Source: Adiantum capillus-veneris (taxonomy: Eukaryota; Streptophyta; Polypodiopsida; Polypodiales; Pteridaceae). Taken from it: 64,000 nt of DNA. The position numbers were made by a program, and so were the translations under genes. Below, piece by piece: positions 22,301 to 33,484 of the stretch. The notes beneath the pieces were generated by a model, which did no database searches, was not told the origin of the DNA, and saw only the letters and a list, made by a program, of their open reading frames with translations. Where the stretch lies: positions 111,012,912-111,076,911 of the forward strand of contig CM043963.1 in assembly GCA_014529385.2 (NCBI GenBank), in the 5' to 3' direction. Position 1 is the first letter of the stretch. The number at the start of each line of letters is the position of its first letter.

Positions 22301-22937
22301 CTCTGGCTGTGGGAGATGTGAAAGAGAGAGAACAAGAACAACAGATGCAACTGAATATGGAAATCACCATAACCATCAATTAATTGATTAACGCTTGAGT
22401 ACAACTTAATCCTTAGCTAAGACGGACTATTAATAGCACAGTCACTTGGATCATCTGCTAACTAGGAGTTTAAGCTCCCATTTACAGGATTAACCGGGCT
22501 GTTAACAACACCGAACTTAACAAAATGCTAATTCAATCTCTAACAGATGACGGTGATGGAAATTTTTCTATGTAGCTTTATCTGCTTCAAATACCTTGCG
22601 GATTCTGCAAGCTTCAATTCAGTTCACTGCCTCAATCATCAAGCTTCAGTTATTACCAAAGTGCATGCCTTCTCTTGCTCTGGTTCAAGACCCAACTCAC
22701 CATCTCAAGCCTGCGTGCTTACTTCAAGCTTCCCGTTTGCTTGTAAATCTCCTTCTCGCCTTTGCCTGCTCAAGCCTCGAACTCGATCTGCCTTCTCCTC
22801 TTTGGCTTGCTCTAGCCTCGCTTGGAATCCCCTCTTGCTCTTGCTTCTCAAGCACGAGAGAGCGAGAACATCTTCCTTCTTTCCATGATTTCCAATCCTC
22901 AATGCCTTTCCTTGCTTGCCGGGAACAAGAGGAAGCT

Positions 22938-22951
22938 TGAGAGAGAGAGAG

Positions 22952-23004
<53 letters not shown>
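22938..23004. repeat. (GA)n microsatellite in the D-family LTR
   Basis: A GA run with one GC interruption. It produces spurious Arg-Glu and Ser-Leu frames on the two strands. Confidence 0.95.
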
Positions 23005-23008
<4 letters not shown>

Positions 23009-23812
23009 CCCTCCTTGACCTCGACTCGAGCTTCTCACCTTGCTTACTCAAGCCTCGACTTTGCTTGTAATCCTCTTCTCGCCTTAGCTTGCTCAAGCCT
23101 CGACGAGCTTACCCTCAAGCTTCTCCGGTGAATCCCCTACTCGCCTTGTATTGCTCAAGCTTTGGCAAGATTCTTGCTCAAGCTCCTCACAGAAGCTCTC
23201 TTGCTTCAAACTCCCTTGCTTAAGCTCCTTGGTTCCCAAGCTCCCCCGGGCCTCTTGCTCTCTCAAGCTTGAACCATGGCTCGCCTTCGACCAAGCTCTC
23301 CGCCTCGCTCCTTCTTCCGCTCTCTTCCCAAGCTCTTCAACCTCTCTCGCATGTGAATAATACTCTCCTCATGCAAAAAGCCGAAACTATTAAGAGCTCC
23401 CCTTCCTCCCTTAGCAACGACGGCGCCGTCGTTGCTAGGGAGGCAAAAAAATCCCCCTCTATGACGTGGCAGCCCCGTTTCTGGACCAGCGCAAAACCCA
23501 CCAGAATCAAGACCAAAACAAAGCGCCACGGACTTGTGAAGCTTTTTCCCTCACGGACGAGCTCACCTGAGGTTCGCAGCGCTCTGTGCGTCTCTTTCTT
23601 TCCCTCCACGCTACTTGCTGCATCTGCTCACGCCATGCTTCTCTTTTCTTCCTTCGCTTCACACTAAAACCCCTTATTGGGTGTCCAATTGAATGATTTT
23701 GGGCGGACATTGGACTTTATGGGCGGGTGACTTTTCTTCTCAATGTGGGCGGCCACACCTTGGCCGACCCTTTTTGATTTAATTTCGGGCGGCCCTTGGC
23801 CCTTGTTGGGCA

Positions 23813-24040
23813 TCACTTGAAGGGCATAACTTTTGGCATACATATCGGCCATAGCCCTTGCAAGGGTGTTACATTTGGCATACATGCCGGTTGAGGCAAT
23901 GCCTCGCATCCTTCACTGGGCAGCCACATTAGGCGGGCACTGACGTACATGCCGACTAAAGCAATGCCAAGCATATCATTTTTCTCCAGCAAGCTATAGC
24001 CATGTTGGATTTTTCTCGCCATCGTTGCATTCCAAAACCT
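23813..24040 (-). pseudogene. PPR fragments inside the D-family LTR
   Basis: Minus-strand words LLEKNDMLGIALVGMY, MYAKCNTLARAMADMYAK and similar match the helix-turn core of PPR motifs (LEKDVLLGNALVDMYAKCG in the intact form). The element D 3' LTR has the equivalent at 61564-61629. The fragment is therefore part of the LTR family and not a chance neighbour. Confidence 0.65.
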
Positions 24041-24581
24041 GGAGGAAAGCTCAAAAATTCCCAGATAGCACTCCGACCGAGCTGACCGGTGCAAAACCGG
24101 CCCCTGATGCATCTTTAATGGCCAATAACTTGGCAACCAGAACTCTGATCGCCTCGCTGATCTGAAAGGACCGGCGCGCTCCACAAAGTGAGCACTCCAT
24201 GCCCATGCATTCATTTCATTTCTATCACCTCAGCTGTAGTTGCCCAATCCGGTACGGATCTGTAATCGACTTGAACTTCAAACTGCCATAACTTCCTCAC
24301 CGTAGCTCCAATCGACGAGCCGTAAAGACAGACAAGTAGAGCACTTCAAGCACTGCAATTCTAGATCATAAACTCCCATCTGTGCTCACTTCAAGCATAG
24401 TCCTTTTTAGCATCATTAAGACATCAATTCGCCCTTTAAAGCCGCATCTGGCATACACTAATCATTAAACTTGACTTGTTATTAAGCCCTGATCACTGCT
24501 CACTAAATGTGTAGGCTTCAAAAAAGCTTAGCTTGCATTTCTCTGCTCTTTTTCTCTTCATGGAAGTGGAGCTGCACGACA

Positions 24582-24768
24582 ACATGAACCTTGCTGCTCA
24601 TATATTGTTTTGCTTATATAACTCCAAAAGTAAAGACCACAATACTCTAATTATATCTCGCCTATAAGCAAGACAAAAACGCATTAGTTATACCATGTTT
24701 GGAACCACAAAAAAGTGTATAAAATATACAATGAGGTTTCATGCTTACTTACATGGAATCCATACACG
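24582..24768. other. AT-rich spacer
   Basis: It shares GAACCTTGCTGCTC...ACTCCAAAA with 21951-22010. It contains the presumed 3' flank of the split gene at 24769-25420. No other feature is seen. Confidence 0.45.
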
Positions 24769-25420
24769 TTAATCAACTCCCTTAATAAAATCATTAAAGA
24801 GCTTATAGTCATTTGCATAGAGTTCACATCTATCAGTTCTTACATTGTATGTTAGATTTGCCGACGCCATAATTGATTCGATAGGAACTAAATTCAAGTC
24901 TATCAAGTCATATGTGAACATTCGAGTCCCTTTCACCTTTTGATACCACCCAAGCTGAACTTCAACACCTTGAGGTCGAGCCGTCAAGTACAATCCTCGC
25001 TTGTAGTCTTCATATATAGTGCCTATCTTCTTTTACATCTTCTGTACACTCCCAAGATACCATGTGCTGTGAGTATTGTTGGTCTTCTTCATGCTTGTTG
25101 CTTTTCCGGTTCTCTTTGAATTTTGACCTTCTACGGTATTTGTATCATTAAGAAAATAAATAGCACAATCGGAACCTATTCCAAACAAGTTCACATTGCT
25201 TGCTGGTGGTGATCTTGACTCATTGCTGAAATAAATTCCCTGCTTCACCCTTGTCAACCTGTCCTTCGACAAACTCGAATTTCTATTAAGTTGGCTTATT
25301 AGTGTAGACTTGAAGATGCACTTCCCATCAACTTCCACTACTGTAGACTTGAAGATGCACTTCCCATCAACTTCCACTACTGGGCTGATATTTTTCTTTT
25401 CAAATTGACCACTTTGTTCC
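24769..25420 (-). pseudogene. 3' part of a large split gene (continued from 36535-40330)
   Basis: One minus-strand frame runs from the element B edge (25420) to a stop at 24769, with one TAA at 25033-25035. The frame reads on across that stop (KKIGTIYEDYKRGLYLTARP), so the stop is a nonsense mutation. Visible pieces are VDGKCIFKSTLISQLN, LSKDRLTRVKQGIYF, LFGIGSDCAIYFL, TWYLGSVQKM and QGVEVQLGWYQK. A 39-base in-frame tandem duplication (25303-25380) repeats VVEVDGKCIFKST. I do not know the function; the layout resembles large uncharacterised, possibly transposase-like proteins. It ends at element B, whose other side carries the rest of the gene. Confidence 0.65.
25303..25380. repeat. 39-base tandem duplication, two copies
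   Basis: TGTAGACTTGAAGATGCA...CTAC occurs twice head to tail (25303-25341 and 25342-25380) with no mismatch that I see. It keeps the reading frame of the surrounding pseudogene. Confidence 0.92.
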
Positions 25421-28390
25421 TGTGAGGGCCATGTCCGGGGACGATCGACTGTACCATCTCCACATGGATACACCGTTATCTCCGACATCCCTCCCGCTTG
25501 AGACCGACACCAAGATAGGACTCCTCCTGCTCTTTGATGCCAACTCAAGGGGGTGATAAGATTCAATTTATCTCATATGGATCCCTTAGCCCCGAAGAAC
25601 CTTGATTACTGATCAAACTTACCAACCGAAGTCATGAGACTAACTTGGAACTCAACCTTCCAGGGTCAACTGGTGGGAGTTCTCTAATTCACCCTTGGTT
25701 TGAAGTCATTGACGCTTTTTTTCCGGTTAGGACCGAGCACAACTGTCCATGCGTTCCCCTAAGGTGAGTGTATTAAATTCTACACGAATCCCTCGATCCC
25801 AAGTTGTTCCCCGCTCCGTAGATCGGAATCCCTTTTCCCCCGCTCTGGACTTAATTGCTAAGACAACATAAAATTAGGTTCAACTTTTCGGCCAACAATT
25901 AACCCTCCGGAATCTGCCCACCCACCGAACCGTTTGATGAATGCACCTTCACAAGGTAGTACTATGACACTAGAAAATAGTATTCCAATCATGGCGAACC
26001 AAGAATACATTTCAAGCATTTGAAAGCAGCATGCAAACTGTTGCATACCCTTGTAAATGTGCATTTATCAGGTCGCTCCCACCTTTTCGTTTATAGAGTA
26101 TTTTTATCTACTTTTTCCTTTGATATTAGTAAGATTATCTAGTTATCTTTCAAGCAATCACATATACTTCTCCAGGCATATCACGATCCTCGTCCCAAAA
26201 CTCGGGTATCGTGTCTCCTCCGCCACGTGAGAAGGCGGCACCTTTACACAGATTCCAATTCTTATTTTTCTTTATCTTGTGTGGGAAAGTCTTCAAAAAT
26301 AATCTACTTTAGGTTCCTTTTAAATCAATAATCCCGAGAAGAAGAGCAAAGGTCCGATTGATGAGGACAATTGCAGAATAGCCCATTTAGGTTCCTAGCC
26401 TTTCCAAGGTTCCTTTTTCCCAAACAATTTGAAGAGTTCCTTAATTAAATCACATCCTCCTCCCTTATCATGATCCCTCCATGGATCCTTTTTCCTTCCT
26501 CCTTTTCTTATCGGCATCAGGCCTACCCGGATTAGGCCGATTTCTAGATGCATCCGGGGGTCACATCCACCAGGTCGGGACACACTCCCATTCAATCCAA
26601 TTTGTAGGGCAATGAATGAACCCTGAGCTCAAACATAGACCAACGGTTATTAGTCCTAGCCGAAAAGGACCATCCCTCGTTGTATCCCACAGGTAAACAC
26701 CTACGCCGGCCTTTTTCCAAATATGAAGACAAGTTCACACTTAAATCGCTATGTTATGCTAGGGCTATCCACATCAATCTTCTCGATAAAGTTTTTAATC
26801 TTAGTTTAAATTTTAAACTAAGCTCCTTGAGTTATAATCCCTTAATTCCTACTTCCTTTTAATTTTCTACTCAAACAAGACCTTAGAAATCAACGAATCT
26901 CTTGGAATTTGTAAGGTTTTGTTTCGACAAAAGTTTCGAGTTGACCCCGTTTTCGATGAATCCCATTTTGGTCCCTTTTCATCATTGCCATCCATGGGGA
27001 AACTCCATGGAAGCGTTGGGAGTTTTATGTTCAAGCAACACGGTCATGACATCCGTGAAGGTATCCCCTTACTCCACCCCTTCGAATTTGTAAAACAAAC
27101 TTGAAAGCAGACAAACTTGAAATGAACAATACATATGATTTCTGTAATGAGTTTTTTTTGCTTTGGTGTGATCTATGAGTGGCACACACAAATAATTCAA
27201 AATACACCAACTTGCAACCTTGTGTAACTAATCAAAACTTTCTTTGAGTTCTTATCAAAGAGTAAAACTCTTCTATGCATGGTAGTGTAAAATGGAAAAG
27301 TTCCTAAGAGTGGACTTGATAGTGTATCGTAAAATATGCATGTAATAGTGTATGAATGATTAACAAAGTCTTCTTTAGGAAGGGATTCAGGCGTACTTTT
27401 ATTACCGTGGAGAGGATTAAACAAGTGGCTTAAAGAGGCTTAAGGTTTCAGAACCTTAATGTGTCGATAGTAGGGTCTTCTCCTTGCTTTGGAAGAGTAA
27501 TGGCAAGTGTATTGACGTGACCGGATCTTTTCCGCTTCCCTTTGCTTGGAAACCACCAATTTGGTTATGGGAATAGAAAGAGATTAAGAAAATTCAAGCT
27601 ATGGAAAGCTTGTAGGTTAAGAGAGAGAAGGTGAAGAGGGTAATGGTAATTTGGATTATGGTTATGGCTTCTCTTGATGAGAAAAGTGTGTGTAAGGTTT
27701 GTATGAAGAAGGAGAATTAGCTATGGTTTTCGTAGCTCACTATCGAGCTTGAAATTTCAAAATGTGTAGAGAAATGAAGTGAAGTGAAGCGTAGCAAAGT
27801 GTAGCGAAGTGAAACGAAGTGTTTAATGAGTAGGGAAGGCCTCCTTTTAAGCTTAATTTTGATAAGTTACTTTTTCTTGATTTTCAAAGCTTCTCGAACA
27901 AGCTACTTATGCAAGAAGCTAATTTCCCGACAAGTGGCTTATGCAAGAAGCTACTTTTCCTACATGTGACTTATGCAAGAAGCTACTTTCCAACAAGTGG
28001 CTTATGCATGAAGCTACTTTCCAATAAGTGGCTTATGCATGAAGCTACTTTCCTACATGTGGCTACTTTTAAATTCAACAAGTGGCTACTTTTCAAGAAG
28101 CTACTTTTCAACAAGTTATTTTTTCACCTTACCCTATTCTTTATTTGTTTTCTTATGCATTTTTTTTCTTTTCTTGAGATAAAACTAATATCCCATGCAT
28201 TGCTTTCTATCGACATTACCATGGTGAAAATCGAAAGTGTCTCGTCGATAGCTTTGCATTGGTTATATCCACGTTCCCATGGTTAAAACCGAAAGCATCT
28301 TGCGGGTAGCTAGGATGCTTTACTCGATCGTATTCGGAAAGTCGACGGCTTAGATATTTCAGCAAGTGTAAGGGCGAAGAGGAGGACCTT
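25421..28390 (-). repeat. Element B 3' LTR
   Basis: It begins TGTGAGGGCC and ends GACCTTACA. It matches 33485-36519 closely. It contains a GAAGT/GAAGC short-repeat patch (27774-27825) and the CAAGTGGCTTATGCA subrepeats (27890-28120). Confidence 0.92.
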
Positions 28391-28520
28391 ACAAACTCCC
28401 CAACAAAAAGAAAGAGCTGTCCTCAGCTCGAAATAAATAAGGAGCTGGAAAATCTTCATTCGCATGTTACACTTTCAACTTTTGGGTAACACTAATTTAC
28501 CCTTCCTTGGCTGGCTAGCG

Positions 28521-28527
28521 TATATAA
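28521..28527 (+). promoter_or_regulatory. TATA box of the antisense accessory ORF (element B)
   Basis: TATATAA is 117 bases before the first ATG (28638), identical in spacing to element A, inside a block (CCTT...GGCTGGCT...) conserved between the two elements. Confidence 0.55.
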
Positions 28528-28637
28528 GGTGCACTATTTTTTCATTTCTTCCAGTATTATTCCCTTTTTCTTTCACTTTTCTTTCCATCGCTTGTCAAAA
28601 TTCCTTAGGTTTGGCTCTTTACTCATTATCTTACGTT

Positions 28638-28845
28638 ATGGATCGGTGGCAAGAGCTAGTTTTATCTGTAGCCATTCCTCATTTACGTTATGGATCGGTG
28701 GCAAGAGCTAGCTTTTTCTGTAGCCATTCCTCATTTACGTTATGGATCGGTGGCAAGAGCTAGTTTTATCTGTAGCCATTTCTCATTTACGTTATGGATC
28801 GATGGCAAGAGCTAGTTTTATCTGTAGCCATTCCTCATTTACAAC
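28638..28845 (+). repeat. Four tandem copies of a 52-base unit carrying the start codon
   Basis: ATGGATCGGTGGCAAGAGCT recurs at 28638, 28690, 28742 and 28794. Element A has one copy. Because 52 is not a multiple of 3, successive ATGs fall in different frames; the frame from the first ATG meets a TAG at 28761-28763 and only the fourth ATG opens the long frame. Confidence 0.95.
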
Positions 28846-29307
28846 AAAAAAGTGAATCCGTGAGGAGAGATTTTGTGGAGCGATATGGGTGCCTGCTATT
28901 TCCTCACTTGGGAACTTCAGTAGCTCAAACCAAATGGCGGACATTTCAAAGTATAACAAGGGTGACCCTTTGGGATTGGGATCACTTTTGTAATAATGTC
29001 CGTTTGGCTATGCTTACTGAAGCTATGGGTTTGGGTCCTCGGTATTACTGCGTGATGAGGTCAATGCATCGAGGTTTTCTTAGAACGAGTCTTTTTGCTT
29101 GCTCAATTTCTTCCTCATCAAAAGATATATCTTTACCCTCACTTTGGTTTACCACTTAGAGGGCCCTTTAACTTCACACCTCATACTAGAAAGATTAGTG
29201 CAATAATTTCACAGCGAATCTTTCCTATTGATGAGAGGCCTAATATGTGCCCTGCTTGTGATAGTTGCTTTTGTGATCATGTGATAGATGGGCTTATTGA
29301 CCTCTAG
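28794..29307 (+). pseudogene. Antisense accessory ORF of element B (family X, 3' copy)
   Basis: The frame from 28794 runs 121 codons: MDRWQELVLS, VRRDFVERYG, LLFPHLGTSVAQTKW, ITRVTLWDWDHFCNN, AMGLGPRYY. Homology then continues in another frame (29095-29307): LPHQKIYLYP, LRGPF, and a tail with CPACDSCFCDH that could bind a metal. One small indel near 29080 therefore separates two halves of a protein of about 190 residues. It opposes gag-pol and sits just upstream of the 3' LTR. The family is unknown to me. Antisense accessory ORFs at this position are known from some plant Ty3 lineages, but I cannot match this sequence to one. Confidence 0.7.
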
Positions 29308-29705
29308 AAAATGTATCTTTGTTGTATCCCTTAAAAAGTTCATCATGTTCTAAGATCTTGGTGCTTGTCTTCAGTCCTTCTTTCTTTGATTTTTCTGGAT
29401 GGATATAATGAATTTGGTTCTGAGTTCTTCTATCTTGTATTTGATAGAAGTCCTTGAGAGAATTTCAAACTTAGCTAAATCTATTTATTGATTTTGTAAT
29501 TCCATACACAGATCGAAGTCACAAGATGTAAAGGAAAACGCTAATCTTGGTATTATTTAGCAAAAGGTCAGGTTACAAAAGTTTAGTAAGATAGAACTTG
29601 GATTTTGTAGCTACATGGGATAACATGGTTTAGTTTGAGGACAAAAAGAGGAGAATCCTAATCAAAAAGATGAGGAAATTGAGAAGTAAGGCGTTCCCAA
29701 TCTTC

Positions 29706-29972
29706 TCAAGAGGCATCTTCAATGGAACAGCCCTTCCACTGGACTAAAACCTCTCGAATTGTTTGGTGTCGTAACTTCCGCTCCTTCATGTCTAAAATTT
29801 TCTCTGGCTCCATTTGGAATTCTTCCTGTGTGTTAAGAATAGTATCTTCATCATTTAGGATGTGAAGGGGATCTGCAACATATCTTTTTAGCAAGCTAAC
29901 ATGAAAAACATTGTGCACATGCAAGTGAGGGGGTAAAGCGAGCTCGTAAGATTGGTCCTCTATCCTTCTCAA
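29706..29972 (-). CDS. Element B integrase C-terminus and chromodomain
   Basis: 88 codons. The frame begins near RIEDQSYELALPP, then HNVFHVSLLKRYV, the standard junction before a chromodomain, and ends with the chromodomain core KLRHQTIREVLVQWKG and SIEDAS. In chromoviruses this domain recognises modified histones and guides integration. It overlaps the preceding integrase frame by a few bases, so a frameshift separates them. Confidence 0.8.
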   Translation of the reverse strand: MRRIEDQSYELALPPHLHVHNVFHVSLLKRYVADPLHILNDEDTILNTQEEFQMEPEKILDMKERKLRHQTIREVLVQWKGCSIEDAS

Positions 29973-30850
29973 AATCTCAAAGGGTTCACAATATCTATAT
30001 ATGCTAACTTCTTGTATTTTCCCAATTTAAGTGATCTTCTCTTTGGCTTGACCCTAAGGAAAACTCTATCTCTTGCCTTAAAAATCCAGGGGGACCCATG
30101 TAAATCAGCATAAGTCTTTTGCTTGTCACTTGCTCTCTTAAGGTTCTCCCTTATTATTTTGATTTGATGATCCATTTCTTCAAGTGTATTCTTTGCTGCA
30201 GGTACTAGGAGACTTGGGTCGGCCAGTCTGAGAGGAATGATACAATCTTGTCCATAAAGAGCTTTGAATGGTGACATTCCTAGGCTTCTATGGTAGGAAG
30301 AATTATAAGCATTCCACTAAGGGTAAAAATTTGATCCAAAGATGAGGTTTTTGACTGCAATATGATCTCAACATATCTTCTATAACTTGATTAACTCTCT
30401 CAGTTTGTCCATCTGTCTCTGGATGATAGGCTAAACTTATGCTTAATTGAGTGCCTAAGGACTAGAACATGGCCTTCCAAAACTTAGAGGTAAACTTGGC
30501 ATGACGATCACTGATTATCCTAGCAGGTATTCCATGTAATCTGATAATTTCTTTTACAAAAATTTGAGTAGTATTTGCTGCAGAGGCAGTGGTTTTGACT
30601 GGTACAAGGTGAGCTACTTTGGTGAGTTTATCCACCACCACAAAATTGAATCAAAATTTCCAGCAGTCTTGGGTAACCCTGTTACAAAATCCATACTGAT
30701 GCACTCCCACTTCATTGTAGGTATATCCAATGGTTGTAGCTTCCCAGGAATCTTAACTCTTTTAGCCTTCACCTTTTGCCATACCAAACATATCTTAACA
30801 TACTCTAAGGTATCCTTTTTCATCTTAGGCTAGTAGAAATTTTTGTTTAA
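29969..30850 (-). pseudogene. Element B integrase, frame-broken
   Basis: The pieces are a zinc-binding end (CLVWQ where CLVCQ is expected, so one Cys is lost), SMDFVTGLPK with the first catalytic Asp, a broken middle, the third-catalytic-residue motif GQTERVNQ near 30390-30430 retained, and MSPFKALYGQ onward in an open frame (30277-29969). At least two frameshifts and one deletion of about 50 bases near 30850 relative to element A. Confidence 0.8.
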
Positions 30851-31168
30851 GAGAAGCAACGAGCTTCCTTTAGAATTTGCACCCTTAAGCATGTAGGTAT
30901 GCACAATCGATTCCTGAAGAATAAGAGTCCATCTTGAATAGAGTAGCCTTCCATACATCTTTTCTGAACTTGAGCTTCGATTTCTTGGATCAACGGACCA
31001 AATTGCTCATCAGTTTGGAGGGTGTTTTGAACTTCTTCGGATAGAGTTGAATGGACTATTGTAATGGCAAGGGCCACTACTCATCGGCTTAGAGCATTGG
31101 CAGCTTGATTTTTCCTTGCCTGGTCTAAATTTGATCTCAAAAGTGAACTATTGTAGGAACTTAACCCA

Positions 31169-32107
31169 TCACCTTTGTCGCATATTGAGACCTGGCTGGA
31201 TGAAAATCCACTTGAGACTTTTGTGGTTAGTAACAAGCTCAAACATCTGACCTAGAAGATAGTGTCTCCACTTTTTGAGGGCATGAACCACAGCTAGTAG
31301 TTCGAGGTCATGGGTGGGATAATCCTTCTCATGAACCCTAAGCTGTCGTGATTTATAAGCTATGGGATGGCCTTCTTGCTGTAGGATTCCACCTATACCT
31401 TGTATGCAAGCATCCACTATCACTTCAAAGGTTTTTTGAAAATCTGGAAGTTTGAGAACAGGTTCACTGGCCAAAATCTCCTTTAGTTTGTTGCAGGCTT
31501 TATCCTTCTTGTCTGGCCAGATAAAGAGTTCCTCCTTCTTAGTGAGTTCAGTGAGAGGGACTGCGATGAGTGCATGGTTTTTAATAAATACTCTACACCA
31601 TCCTGTGAGGCCAAGAAATCCCCGTACTTCTGAAATAGTCTTGGGAATGGGCCACTGAACTACAGCTTCCACCTTAATTGGGTCGGGAGAAAGACCATCC
31701 TTTGAAAATATGTATCCCAAATAGGCAACCTTCTCTACAAAGAAAGAGCATTTGCTACGCTTGGCGTAGAGTTGGGCTTTTCTGAGAATCTCCAAGACAT
31801 GGCGTACATGCCGTTCATGATCTTCTCTAGTCTTTGAATATATAAGGATGTCATCAAAGAAGATTAGATAATAATCATCTAACTCTATCCTGAAGAGGTC
31901 GTTCATGAGACGATTAACTGTGGCAGGGGCATTAGTTAGGCCAAAAGGCATGATAGTGAACTCATAATGCCCAAACCTTGTGTTAAAAGATTTTTTTGGA
32001 ATATCCTCCCTTTTTATCCCAACTTGGTAATAGCCTGACCTGAGATCAATCTTGGTGAAAAATTTGGAACCACCGAGTCGATCAAGCAGCTCAGCTATGC
32101 GAGGCAA
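31169..32107 (-). CDS. Element B reverse transcriptase and RNase H
   Basis: 312 open codons. The RT fingers/palm run from PRIAELLDRLGG through [13 protein letters not shown] and MPFGLTNAPA to the catalytic LIFFDDILIYS, then the connection GFLGLTGWCR and RNase H with VDACIQGIGGIL and AIAYKSRQLR. This is the best-preserved pol segment in the window and the reference for judging lesions in element A. The frame stops shortly before the end of RNase H. Confidence 0.92.
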   Translation of the reverse strand: MPRIAELLDRLGGSKFFTKIDLRSGYYQVGIKREDIPKKSFNTRFGHYEFTIMPFGLTNAPATVNRLMNDLFRIELDDYYLIFFDDILIYSKTREDHERHVRHVLEILRKAQLYAKRSKCSFFVEKVAYLGYIFSKDGLSPDPIKVEAVVQWPIPKTISEVRGFLGLTGWCRVFIKNHALIAVPLTELTKKEELFIWPDKKDKACNKLKEILASEPVLKLPDFQKTFEVIVDACIQGIGGILQQEGHPIAYKSRQLRVHEKDYPTHDLELLAVVHALKKWRHYLLGQMFELVTNHKSLKWIFIQPGLNMRQR

Positions 32108-32241
32108 GGGATACTTGTTCTTGACAGTGCACTGATTTAGGCCTCAAAAATCTATGCAAAGTCTGAACGTTCCATCTTTTGGAAGAGTACAAGAGCACCC
32201 TAGGGAGAGACACTCGGTTTGATGAAGCCTTGTTCCAAAAG

Positions 32242-32670
32242 CTAAGTCAACCGATTCTTCAGTTCTATGGATTCGTAAGGTGACATCTTGTAGGGAGTCC
32301 TTTCTATAGGTTGTGCACGAGGAATGAGCTCTATCTTGTGTACTAATTCCCTAGGTGGTGGAAGAGTTGTCAATTCCTCTGGAAAAATATCTTGATATTC
32401 ATTTAGCCATTCAGGCTCTGATTCTTCTGATTTGGTCTCTGGTTTATTGAGCCTTATAGCAAAAATTGACAGTCCTTTCTTTAACACCTTAATCAAACGA
32501 CTAGCTTTGACCACCTTCAGGGGAGCTTTCCCAGTTCTGCCTTGCACTAAGACTTGTTCACCCTTTGAGTTTGAAAAAGAGATGCTTCCTTCACTGCAAT
32601 GAATGTTGCCTTTTTTTTCTCAACCAATCCATCCCTAGGATTCCTTCAAATCGGCGCGTCTTTAGGATTC
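32242..32670 (-). pseudogene. Element B protease-RT linker, 3' remnant
   Basis: This keeps [11 protein letters not shown] through [10 protein letters not shown], matching element A codons after the protease. Upstream it breaks off near 32670, where sequence equivalent to A's 7820 is joined to sequence equivalent to A's 9280. Zinc knuckle, protease active site and nearly all of gag are missing. Confidence 0.85.
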
Positions 32671-32910
32671 TTTCAGATATACAAGACTAGTTAAATTCTT
32701 TTAAAGATAGACCTTTCAAAAAGGTAAACTCTTTGTCATTTTCTCTCTTTCAAAACTTTTTTTTTTCTTCTTTCATTTATGCCAAAAACTTTTTACATCT
32801 TGGGGGGATACTTACTGATATAGGCTTGCACTTCTTTAATAACTTCTAGACATCAAGTTCTTCCATATCTTGCTTTGTCAGTACGGACTTTAAAGCCCTA
32901 AGGTTACTAG

Positions 32911-33372
32911 TCACAGAGTATACAAGTTTGTGGACTCGAGAAGAAAGTGACTTGCAAGCACATATAGCCTCACCGTCCAAGGGTTATGTGTAAATGGTCT
33001 AGTAAGTGCTATTCTTTGTCGTGGATAGATAAACATCTTATCATGAGGGAGATTGGTTATTAATAAAAGAAGCTTGATTTCATATTCTATGGCATGAGAA
33101 CTAATAATACAATAGCGATTGGGACCTAGTTCCAATTTTTCCCTCATCATGGCCAGGCGAAGATTATTTAGAAGGTGTTCATGGCCCCAAAGAGTTACTT
33201 AAGTTATGTTGCATTGGGTCTTCCACATTTTTTGAGCTCTGGTTGTCCCTTTGGCAGGAAAAAGGAGGTGAACAAAGTGTTCTAACATGGCCTCCTTTTG
33301 TTCCATAGTTGCTCCTTTCATTTGCTTTTGGACAATTTCGAGTACTTCCTCTTCTTGAGAGGTCCACGTCAT
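32911..33372 (-). pseudogene. Sense accessory ORF of element B (family X, 5' copy)
   Basis: From ATG at 33372 to a stop at 32911 (153 codons) there is one frame with a single in-frame TAA at 33199-33201, where element A has AAA (Lys). Motifs: MTWTSQEEEVLE, MLEHFVHLLFPAKGTT, TQCNIT then VTLWGHEHLLNN, MMREKLELGPNRY, LPHDKMFIYPRQ, RPFTHNPW. Its homologue lies antisense at the other end of the element (28794-29307). Being so nearly open in an element that has lost gag, it may have been under selection until recently. Function unknown. Confidence 0.72.
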
Positions 33373-33470
33373 CGGAAGATTTCATGTAATTTGAGAAGTT
33401 ATTTTCCATTATCTCACTCTTTTCTACAAGAGTCTATGAAGACCTTTATCTATCCAAGGATAGAAACCAC

Positions 33471-33482
33471 GCTCTGATACCA
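33471..33482 (-). promoter_or_regulatory. Element B primer-binding site
   Basis: The complement reads TGGTATCAGAGC, matching initiator tRNA-Met, two bases from the LTR start at 33485. Confidence 0.92.
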
Positions 33483-33484
33483 CT

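Larger units (their letters stand above)
22301..24581 (-). mobile_element. LTR of the element D family, reverse orientation
   Basis: Reverse-complement homology to the element D 3' LTR (60653 onward) is clear at several places: the LTR start (TGTCGTGCA, ending here at 24581), the block with CTACGGTGAAGAAGTTATG at about 24250-24480, a palindrome AGCAACGACGGCGCCGTCGTTGCT at 23420-23443, and purine-rich tracts. The far end (between about 22300 and 22550) is not resolved. No pol sequence adjoins it, so it is a solo LTR or the edge of a lost element. Confidence 0.7.

Noticed and set aside
22724-23096. Open frames of Arg-Glu and Ser-Leu repeats on both strands
   Set aside because: They are produced by the (GA)n microsatellite and purine-rich LTR sequence; no protein motif.
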